A stretch of 5,285 bases of DNA from Pseudolysobacter sp. (lineage in GTDB: Bacteria; Pseudomonadota; Gammaproteobacteria; Xanthomonadales; Rhodanobacteraceae). The number at the start of each line of letters is the position of its first letter. Positions within the stretch are counted from its first letter, which is position 1. Location: the NCBI GenBank assembly GCA_025351985.1, contig JANXUW010000311.1:1-5285 (forward strand), read 5' to 3'. Below, in pieces: positions 1-5,285 of the stretch. Under the pieces are notes generated by a model. The model searched no databases, was not told the DNA's origin, and saw nothing but the letters and a program-made list of their open reading frames with translations. A program made the position numbers and the translations under genes.

Positions 1-628
1 TCAGCACGGTGCCGCCAGTCAGCACCAGGTCGGTCGCGGCGAAGATCACGATGCCGGGCGCCGGCGCGTGAATCGGCGTGCCTTCGATCGCGGCGACATC
101 CAGGCCCATATGCGCGGATTTCGGCGTGCCGTTGTCGATGCGCTGGCTGCCGTACACACCACTGATGCGGCCGTGAATCGGCAGCTCGAAACCGCCGAGG
201 AAATCTTCACGTTCGTCGTCGCGTTTGCGTGTTTCGGCGACCGCCGCCTGCTCGCGCTCGATGCGTGCGGAAAGTTCGGGATCGGGCGTGACGGTATGTT
301 GCGGCAGACCGTCGACGCGCTCGATGTGGTATTCGCGCTTGAGCACGCCGAGGGTCGCGCTGCGTTTGCTGTGATCGACATATTCCACGCTGATCTGCGC
401 CTTCGGCGTTGCATCACGGCCGACACCGAACACAAACGTACCGTCCTTGCCGACATGCAACGCGCGTCCGTCGAGCTGGACGATCGCGTTCGCCTCGGCA
501 TGACCGATCACGAGTGCGCCTTGTTGCACACTCACCGGCAAATCCAGGCGATGCGCCGCGCTGCTCGCGAGTAGTGGAACGGCCAACATCAATCCCATCG
601 CGATCGAACGCGCTGCGGACCACCTCAT
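1..628 (-). CDS. M23 family metallopeptidase, exported (C-terminus cut by window edge)
   Basis: Probable periplasmic zinc endopeptidase acting on peptidoglycan cross-links. Reading from ATG at 628, about 209 residues are visible before the left edge. Residues 1-25 look like a signal peptide: Arg residues at 2 and 7, a hydrophobic stretch, and likely cleavage near SSAA (22-25). Residues ~28-118 resemble the M23 N-terminal domain, with a QQGALV segment, a DGTFVFG..RDA segment and an ERVDGLP segment. A charged Glu/Arg linker (~120-146) follows. The catalytic domain starts near 148 (GRISGVYGSQR), with the first metal motif HMGLD giving ligands His173 and Asp177. The second motif (HxH) should lie past the edge, so catalytic completeness cannot be judged. 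The start is set by an ATGA overlap with the pyrC stop and by GGAG at 637-640, 8 bases upstream. Family assignment is firm; the exact substrate bond is unknown. Confidence 0.9.
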   Translation of the reverse strand, partial: MRWSAARSIAMGLMLAVPLLASSAAHRLDLPVSVQQGALVIGHAEANAIVQLDGRALHVGKDGTFVFGVGRDATPKAQISVEYVDHSKRSATLGVLKREYHIERVDGLPQHTVTPDPELSARIEREQAAVAETRKRDDEREDFLGGFELPIHGRISGVYGSQRIDNGTPKSAHMGLDVAAIEGTPIHAPAPGIVIFAATDLVLTGGTVL

Positions 629-1962
629 CGATTGAACTCCAGGCGCTGGCCGGGCTGGATATTGGTATCGAACTTTCCATCGCGACAGGCCAGATGTCCG
701 TTGACCCACGTCGCGGCAATACTCGAACGAAACGTCATGCCTTCGAACGGCGACCAGCCGCATTTCGACAGCACCGATTCGCGCGTGACCGTTTGCGGCG
801 TGTGCAGATCGACCAGCGCGAGATCGGCGAAATAACCTTCGCGCAGAAATCCGCGATCGCGCACGTTGAACAACGTCGCTGGCGCGTGCGTGGTTTTTTC
901 GACGATCAATTCGAGCGGCAATTGGCCGTCGAACCAGCGCTCAAGCGCGCACTGCAACGCGAACTGCACAAGTGGCAAACCACCCGGCGCAGTTTCGTAC
1001 GGCTGCGATTTTTCCGCGAGTGTGTGTGGTGCATGATCGGTCGCGAGCACGTCGATGCGGCCTTCGCGCACGGCCTGGATGATGGCGATACGATCGCTGG
1101 CGGACTTGATCGCCGGATTGCACTTGATGAAATTGCCGCGCGCGGCGTAATCGGCTTCGTCGAACTGCATGTAATGCACGCACGTTTCCGCGGTGATGCG
1201 TTTGCCGGCGATCGGGCCGAGTTCGAATTGCAACAGTTCTTCCGCGGTGGAAATGTGCAACACGTGCAGGCGCGAGTTGTGCCGGCGTGCGAGTTCGATC
1301 GCGAGCCGTGAGGATTTCAAACATGCCTCGCGGCTGCGGATGTACGGGTGGCGCTCGACCGGAATCGCATCGCCGTAACGCGCGCGCTCGATCGCAAGAT
1401 TGGCCTCGATCATCGGCGTGTCTTCGCAATGCGTCAGCAGGATCGTCGGCGCATCGCGAAAAATCTTGTCCAGCGTATCGGGATTGTCGACCAGCATGTT
1501 GCCGGTCGAGGCGCCCATGAACACCTTGATGCCGGCCGCCGCGCGCGGATCGAGGCTGCGCAATACATCGAGGTTGTCGTTGGTCGTGCCGAGATAAAAC
1601 GAATAATTCGCCAGCGCGCGCGTCGACGCGCGCTGGAACTTGTCTTCGAGCGCATCGAGCGTGATCGCTGGCGGTTTGGTGTTCGGCATCTCCATGAAAC
1701 TGGTGATGCCGCCAGCGACCGCGGCGCGCGATTCGGTGGCGAGATCGCCTTTGTGTTCCAGGCCGGGTTCGCGGAAATGCACCTGGTCGTCGATCATGCC
1801 CGGCATCAGCAGACGTCCGCCGGCGTCGAATACCTGTTCGCCGGCGCGCGCGGCAATGCTGCTGCCGATCGCTTCGATGCGGCCGTTCTTGATGCGCAGA
1901 TCGCCGTGGAAACGCCGACCTTCGTTGATGATGTCGGCGTTTGTGATCAGCCAGTCAGTCAT
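625..1962 (-). CDS. pyrC: Dihydroorotase, class I type
   Basis: Cytoplasmic amidohydrolase that interconverts N-carbamoyl-L-aspartate and dihydroorotate, the third step of de novo UMP synthesis. The protein is 445 residues, normal for class I enzymes. It has a small beta segment (1-50), a TIM-barrel core and a C-terminal beta segment ending GQRLEFNR. The metal motif reads [10 protein letters not shown] (58-67): His62 is kept, but the first His of the usual HxH is Gln60. Other candidate ligands are Lys146 (GIKVFMGAS), His178 (LLTHCED), His236 (HVLHIS) and Asp309 (ATDHAPHT). I chose ATG 1962 over the open frame reaching 2187 because homology begins at MTDWL and GGAGA (1971-1975) sits 8 bases upstream; the extension has no family resemblance. 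It overlaps yidD by 8 bases and the M23 gene by 4. A non-pyrimidine amidohydrolase such as allantoinase is less likely given the HFREPG context. Confidence 0.92.
   Translation of the reverse strand: MTDWLITNADIINEGRRFHGDLRIKNGRIEAIGSSIAARAGEQVFDAGGRLLMPGMIDDQVHFREPGLEHKGDLATESRAAVAGGITSFMEMPNTKPPAITLDALEDKFQRASTRALANYSFYLGTTNDNLDVLRSLDPRAAAGIKVFMGASTGNMLVDNPDTLDKIFRDAPTILLTHCEDTPMIEANLAIERARYGDAIPVERHPYIRSREACLKSSRLAIELARRHNSRLHVLHISTAEELLQFELGPIAGKRITAETCVHYMQFDEADYAARGNFIKCNPAIKSASDRIAIIQAVREGRIDVLATDHAPHTLAEKSQPYETAPGGLPLVQFALQCALERWFDGQLPLELIVEKTTHAPATLFNVRDRGFLREGYFADLALVDLHTPQTVTRESVLSKCGWSPFEGMTFRSSIAATWVNGHLACRDGKFDTNIQPGQRLEFNR
637..640 (-). promoter_or_regulatory. Ribosome binding site of the M23 peptidase gene
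   Basis: GGAG on the minus strand lies 8 bases before the ATG at 628 and within the last codons of pyrC. With the ATGA stop/start overlap it supports translational coupling and fixes the peptidase start. Confidence 0.65.
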
Positions 1963-2308
1963 GATGTGTCTCTCCAGATTCGGCGGGGGATGCGGCATTC
2001 GCTTCAGTCTTGCAATGTGCCGCTGGATCGAGCGCGTTGCAAGCGCCGCAGGCATGCGACGAATGATTCTGCGCTCGCCGCCCCCAGCGCGGGAATTGTT
2101 CGGGCACTGGATCGTCGCCAGCGCGCGCGAACGGCTGGCAGCGCGCGAGCCGCCACGCGGCGAGCAGGCTGCCACGCGTGGCGCCAAAACGCGCGATGGC
2201 GACCCGTGCGTAATCCGAGCAGCTCGGCTCGAAGCGACAACGCCGCCCGAGCAGCGGGCTGATCCAGCGTTTGTACAGCGCCAGCAGGAAGAGCAGGGGA
2301 CGAGTCAC
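1955..2308 (-). CDS. yidD: Membrane protein insertion efficiency factor YidD
   Basis: Small membrane-associated protein that assists YidC/Sec-dependent insertion of inner-membrane proteins. Of 117 residues, the first ~73 match the family: a hydrophobic, amphipathic N-terminus ([17 protein letters not shown]), then [11 protein letters not shown] with Cys24 and Cys30, a [15 protein letters not shown] stretch with Cys57, and GDDPVP near 64-69. The start is GTG at 2308; no in-frame ATG precedes the conserved region and the Shine-Dalgarno is weak. Residues 74-117 form an Ala/His/Cys-rich extension with no domain I recognise, running over the start of pyrC. In most bacteria yidD sits between rnpA and yidC; here it heads a pyrC operon and rnpA is not adjacent. 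The core identity is secure. Whether the tail is functional or just read-through to the next stop is unknown. Confidence 0.9.
   Translation of the reverse strand: MTRPLLFLLALYKRWISPLLGRRCRFEPSCSDYARVAIARFGATRGSLLAAWRLARCQPFARAGDDPVPEQFPRWGRRAQNHSSHACGACNALDPAAHCKTEANAASPAESGETHHD
1971..1975 (-). promoter_or_regulatory. Ribosome binding site of pyrC
   Basis: On the minus strand GGAGA lies 8 bases before the ATG at 1962, inside the 3' end of yidD. It decides the pyrC start against the longer open frame upstream and suggests coupling to yidD translation. Confidence 0.7.
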
Positions 2309-2473
2309 GATATTTTTAGAAGTCTTCGGACGGTTTTTTTGCGGCGCTGAACGAACATCGGGGTGGCATTAATTCGTTTGCAGGCAAGGGCTTGTTGGCG
2401 ATATTTCGGCGCCGAGTGCGAAGCAAAAAGTGGAATCGACGCTGGCAATCTGAACACATTGACATCTTAAAGG

Positions 2474-2502
2474 TTGCCGCTGCAGGAGACTTAGGCTATA
2501 AC
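2474..2502 (+). promoter_or_regulatory. Sigma70-type promoter of the dksA-family gene
   Basis: TTGCCG (2474-2479) and TATAAC (2497-2502) are separated by exactly 17 bases, each matching the consensus at most positions. The predicted transcript start is near 2508-2510, giving a leader of only about 20-27 bases before ATG 2530 or 2536. A perfect TTGACA at 2459-2464 lies just upstream but has no -10 at the right distance. No operator was recognised. Confidence 0.65.
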
Positions 2503-2535
2503 ACGCCGCCGCCCGGCTACAATGGTGTGATGGAT

Positions 2536-3660
2536 ATGGCGAAAACCACGAAGAAATCTGCTAAGAAGCCCGCGTTGAAGGCCAAGTCTGCGGCGAAGGT
2601 CGTCAAGCCAAAAGCCGCTGCGCTACAATCCAGAACAGCAGCGAAGAGCAAGGCCGTGAAACCGGTTAAGAAGCTCGTTGCGCAAGCGGCCAAAAAATCA
2701 CCGGCGAAAGCGGTGAAAAAGCCGCCTGCCAAGGTCGTCAAGAAATCGATCAAGCCGGCGCCAGCCAAGAAATTGATCAAAAAGCCGGCGCCAGCGAAAA
2801 AACCGGTTAAGGTAGTCGCGGCAGCCAAGCCGAAGCCGGTAGTAAAAAAGCCGGTGGCGGCAGCAAAAAAACCGTTGCTGGTGAAAAAAGCGCCAGTGAA
2901 GAAATCCGCGAAACCCGCCGCCAAGCCGGCACCGAAGGCGAAAAAGCCGACAGTCAGCAAGGCGGTAAAAAAAGCGGTAGCGAAAAAGCCTGTCACGCTG
3001 GCGAAACCAGCGTCGAGCATCATCACGAGCAAGCCTGCGGCGGTGAAGTCCGCGCCAATGAAACCTGTGCCGGCCAAGCCGGTTATCGTGCAAGCGGTAG
3101 CCCCTGCGCCGACACCGAAACCCATTCCCTCCAAGATTACGACGAATATAAACGCAGTGAAATCAGCAGCAATCAAAAAACCAGCAGTGTCGGCTTCGGA
3201 TAACGGCATCAAAAAGGAAGGCGGGCGTTATCTTTTGCCCGTCAATACAGTCATCGAATTGCCTGTCGGTTACAAGCCGTCCGCAGATGAGGAGTACATG
3301 AGTCCATTGCAGCTTGCGTATTTTCGCAACAAGCTGCAGAAATGGCGCGATGAGCTGGTCGAGGAATCGAAACAGACCATCGACAACCTGCGCGAAGAAG
3401 TGCGCGATGTCGGCGACGAAGCGGAACGCGCCACGCGCGAAACCGAGAACTCGCTCGAACTGCGCACGCGCGATCGTTATCGCAAGCTGATCGCCAAGAT
3501 CGACAAGGCGTTCAAGCGCATCGAAGATGGCCGTTACGGCTTCTGCGAAGAGACCGATGAGGATATCGGCGTCGATCGTCTCGATGCTCGCCCGATCGCA
3601 ACTTTGTGCCTCGACGCGCAGGAGCGTTGGGAGCACCGCCAGAAGCAGATGGGCGACTGA
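2536..3660 (+). CDS. dksA: DksA/TraR-family RNA polymerase regulator with long Lys/Ala/Pro-rich N-terminal tail
   Basis: Predicted RNA polymerase secondary-channel factor that would tune promoters with ppGpp. Of 374 residues, 1-221 are a basic, low-complexity Lys/Ala/Pro/Val tail resembling eukaryotic H1-like sequence. From ~222 the protein matches E. coli DksA: EEYMSPLQLAYFRNKL, a coiled coil with tip residues Asp294, Glu297 and Ala299, ENSLELRTRDR, and the C-terminal helix. The zinc site has Cys337 and Cys358 but Thr340 and Ala361 where DksA has cysteines, the C-T-C-A pattern known from zinc-independent DksA2 of Pseudomonas aeruginosa. ATG 2530 (two residues longer) is equally possible, as neither has a clear Shine-Dalgarno. 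The open frame back to 2392 is rejected because the promoter lies inside it. It appears monocistronic, with its own promoter and terminator. Whether this is the only DksA of the cell or a paralogue cannot be told here. Confidence 0.9.
   Translation: MAKTTKKSAKKPALKAKSAAKVVKPKAAALQSRTAAKSKAVKPVKKLVAQAAKKSPAKAVKKPPAKVVKKSIKPAPAKKLIKKPAPAKKPVKVVAAAKPKPVVKKPVAAAKKPLLVKKAPVKKSAKPAAKPAPKAKKPTVSKAVKKAVAKKPVTLAKPASSIITSKPAAVKSAPMKPVPAKPVIVQAVAPAPTPKPIPSKITTNINAVKSAAIKKPAVSASDNGIKKEGGRYLLPVNTVIELPVGYKPSADEEYMSPLQLAYFRNKLQKWRDELVEESKQTIDNLREEVRDVGDEAERATRETENSLELRTRDRYRKLIAKIDKAFKRIEDGRYGFCEETDEDIGVDRLDARPIATLCLDAQERWEHRQKQMGD
2752..2795 (+). repeat. Direct repeat inside the DksA tail coding region
   Basis: The 14-base unit AAGCCGGCGCCAGC occurs at 2752-2765 and again at 2782-2795, a 30-base period. 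It encodes two copies of a KPAPAKK peptide unit separated by LIK. The spacing is a multiple of three, so gain or loss of a unit keeps the frame; this fits growth of the tail by replication slippage. Confidence 0.7.
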
Positions 3661-3681
3661 GCCGAATCGATTCTGCAAGAT

Positions 3682-3708
3682 AAAAAGCCCCGCATTGCGG
3701 GGCTTTTT
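3682..3708. terminator. Bidirectional rho-independent terminator
   Basis: The stem GCCCCGC (3687-3693) pairs with GCGGGGC (3697-3703) around an ATT loop. It is flanked by five A on the left and six T on the right, so both strands show a GC hairpin followed by a T tract. It lies 21 bases after the dksA stop and about 28 bases past the stop of the convergent acyl-CoA dehydrogenase, serving both. Confidence 0.93.
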
Positions 3709-3736
3709 TATTGGCGAGTATGCGGCGGCTGGAGAT

Positions 3737-5285
3737 TCAGAACCAGTCGTTCTGCATCTCCAGCGTGGTCGTATCCAGCGTCGCGAGTAGCGCAAGTTGC
3801 GCATCGACCTTCGGCAATTCCCAGCGCTGGAAATAGCGCGCTGCCTGCAATTTACCGTGATAAAACGCGATGTCTTCCGGCGTGGCCGAAGCAATCGCTT
3901 GCGCCGCGATCGTCGCCTGTTCAAGCCAGATCCACGCCATCACGATGTGGCCGAACGCTTCGAGATACACGGTCGCATTCGCCAGCGTGCGCGCGATGTC
4001 GCCGCTGCCGTGCAGTTGCTGCGTGACATCGACGAGCGTATGCAAGCGCGTGCTGAGTTCATGCGCAAACGCATTCACCTCGGCATTCGCGATCATCAAA
4101 GCAGTGCGAATGCTGTGCTGGATGATGCCGCCGAGCGCATGCAGCGCGGCGCCATTTTGCATCACGACTTTGCGTCCGAGCAGATCGAGCGCCTGGATGC
4201 CGTGCGTGCCTTCGTGGATCGGATTGAGGCGATTGTCGCGATAGAACTGCTCGACGTTGTAATCGCGCGTGTAGCCGTAACCGCCGTGCACCTGGATCGC
4301 CAGATCGTTCGCGGCGAGGCACCATTGCGACGGCCAGCTTTTGGCGACCGGTGTGAGAATATCCAGCAGCAACGTCGCATGTTGGCGCGCGGTCGCATCG
4401 GTCGCGGTTTTCTCTTCGTCGAGCAAACGCGCGCAATACAAATTCAGCGCGAGCGCACCTTCGACATAGGATTTCTGCGCGAGCAACATGCGCCGCACAT
4501 CGGTATGTTCGATGATGTTGATCTGCGCGCTGGCCGGATCTTTCGCCGTGGCGGCGCGGCCCTGCGGACGTCCGCGCGCGTATTCGAGCGCGTGCAGATA
4601 ACCCGTGTAGCCGAGCATGGTCGCGCCGAGGCCGACACCAATGCGCGCGCCGTTCATCATGTGGAACATGTAGGCGAGGCCCTGATGCGCATTGCCGATG
4701 CGATAACCGATCGCGCCGGCCTTGCCTTCCGGCGTGAAGCTGCCCTCGCCGAAATTCAGCAGGCAATTGGTGGTGCCGCGATAACCCATTTTGTGATTGA
4801 GACCGGCCAGCGCGATGTCGTTGCGCTCGCCGACCGTACCATCGGTTTCCACGATTTTTTTCGGCACGATGAACAGCGAAATTCCCTTGACGCCGGGAAT
4901 CGGCTTGCCATCCTCGCCCGGGATTTTCGCGAGCACCAGATGCACGATGTTTTCGGCGTGCTCGTGCTCACCGGCGGAGATCCACATCTTGTTGCCGAAC
5001 AGCCGATAACGCGGACCGAACGCGGAATCGCCATCGGGTTCGGCGCGTGTGCGGATGTCGGCCAGCGACGATCCGGCCTGCGGTTCCGACAAACACATCG
5101 TGCCGAAAAACCGGCCTTCGAGCGCGGGCTTGGCGAAAGCCTCGATCTGTTGCGGCGAGCCGTGCGTGAGCACTGCGCTGGCGTTGCCGATCGTCAACAA
5201 CACGTAAGCGCTGGTCGCGACGTTGGCGCTGAAAAAATACGCGTGGCAGGCTTGTTCGAGGACATGCGGCAACTGCATGCCGCCG
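3737..5285 (-). CDS. Acyl-CoA dehydrogenase with extra C-terminal domain (N-terminus beyond window edge)
   Basis: FAD-dependent alpha,beta-dehydrogenation of an acyl-CoA thioester, with electrons passed to ETF; probably fatty acid or related acyl-CoA breakdown in the cytoplasm. The frame stays open through the right edge. The first visible residues, GGMQLPHV, match an internal YGGxGLP-type motif, so the true start lies outside, roughly 80-100 residues upstream by comparison with ~600-residue relatives. Counting from the Met at 5278, MCLSEPQAGSS (61-71) is the FAD-contact signature, NKMWISAGEHE (96-106) follows, and QVHGGYGYTRDYNVEQ precedes IHEGTHGIQALDL. Glu356 there fits the catalytic base of FadE5-type enzymes. 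Residues ~390-513 form the additional helical domain of this subfamily, ending at NDWF. Relatives are often labelled DmdC (methylmercaptopropionyl-CoA dehydrogenase), but substrate cannot be read from sequence. No intact partner gene is visible. Confidence 0.92.
   Translation of the reverse strand, partial: GGMQLPHVLEQACHAYFFSANVATSAYVLLTIGNASAVLTHGSPQQIEAFAKPALEGRFFGTMCLSEPQAGSSLADIRTRAEPDGDSAFGPRYRLFGNKMWISAGEHEHAENIVHLVLAKIPGEDGKPIPGVKGISLFIVPKKIVETDGTVGERNDIALAGLNHKMGYRGTTNCLLNFGEGSFTPEGKAGAIGYRIGNAHQGLAYMFHMMNGARIGVGLGATMLGYTGYLHALEYARGRPQGRAATAKDPASAQINIIEHTDVRRMLLAQKSYVEGALALNLYCARLLDEEKTATDATARQHATLLLDILTPVAKSWPSQWCLAANDLAIQVHGGYGYTRDYNVEQFYRDNRLNPIHEGTHGIQALDLLGRKVVMQNGAALHALGGIIQHSIRTALMIANAEVNAFAHELSTRLHTLVDVTQQLHGSGDIARTLANATVYLEAFGHIVMAWIWLEQATIAAQAIASATPEDIAFYHGKLQAARYFQRWELPKVDAQLALLATLDTTTLEMQNDWF

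Noticed and set aside
409..1311. Plus-strand open frame of 300 codons opposite the M23 and pyrC genes
   Set aside because: Arg-rich product with no family resemblance, and it lies opposite two well-supported genes. Such shadow frames are common at high GC.
1963..2187. N-terminal extension of pyrC to 2187
   Set aside because: The 75 extra residues are Arg/Ala-rich and unlike any dihydroorotase; they overlap conserved yidD, and a good ribosome binding site precedes 1962.
1348..2262. Plus-strand open frame of 304 codons opposite pyrC and yidD
   Set aside because: Same reason: composition of a shadow frame, covering the antisense of conserved pyrC and yidD motifs.
2319..2340. Small hairpin GTC-TTCG-GAC followed by seven T on the plus strand, terminator-like
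   Set aside because: The stem is only three base pairs and no plus-strand gene ends upstream of it; it lies in the yidD leader region instead.
2392..2529. N-terminal extension of the DksA protein to 2392
   Set aside because: The predicted promoter lies inside it and the extra residues do not resemble the tail or the family.
2517..3212. Long minus-strand open frame (231 codons) opposite the DksA tail
   Set aside because: It is the antisense of Lys/Ala/Pro codons, giving a Phe/Ala/Gly low-complexity product; the plus-strand frame continues into a recognisable DksA core, and the promoter and terminator fit the plus strand.
3163..3924. Minus-strand open frame of 253 codons across the dksA/acyl-CoA dehydrogenase junction
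   Set aside because: It runs through the strong bidirectional terminator and overlaps the conserved ends of both genes in other frames.

Overview
The window is about 60% GC and densely coded. It looks like the chromosome of a gammaproteobacterium in the Xanthomonadales/Lysobacterales (Rhodanobacteraceae- or Xanthomonadaceae-like). This placement rests on three things: the DksA-family protein carries a very long Lys/Ala/Pro-rich N-terminal tail, the dihydroorotase has the Gln variant of the class I metal motif, and an M23 peptidase has the N-terminal domain often seen in this group. The placement is inference from remembered families; no search was run.

Left half (1-2308, minus strand): a compact three-gene run read right to left as yidD, pyrC, M23 peptidase. 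yidD (GTG start, 2308) encodes the small membrane-protein insertion factor. Its stop overlaps the start of pyrC by 8 bases. pyrC (class I-type dihydroorotase, pyrimidine synthesis) overlaps the start of an exported M23 metallopeptidase by 4 bases (ATGA). Both downstream genes have GGAG-type ribosome binding sites inside the preceding gene, so the three are probably co-transcribed and translationally coupled. The peptidase runs off the left edge.

Middle (2309-3708, plus strand): a divergent intergenic region holds a good sigma70-type promoter (TTGCCG, 17 bp, TATAAC). It drives a single gene for a DksA/TraR-family RNA polymerase secondary-channel regulator. The protein has about 220 residues of Lys/Ala/Pro-rich tail followed by a DksA core in which two of the four zinc-binding cysteines are replaced (C-T-C-A pattern). 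A strong hairpin terminator with T tracts on both sides follows.

Right (3709-5285, minus strand): a long acyl-CoA dehydrogenase of the roughly 600-residue type (FadE5/DmdC-like, with an extra C-terminal domain) converges on the DksA gene and shares its terminator. Its N-terminus lies beyond the right edge.

I found no tRNA, rRNA, CRISPR array, insertion sequence or prophage signal. The window is mostly ordinary chromosome. The points most worth a second look are the tailed, probably zinc-independent DksA, the dihydroorotase metal-site substitution, and the extended YidD fused by overlap to pyrC.
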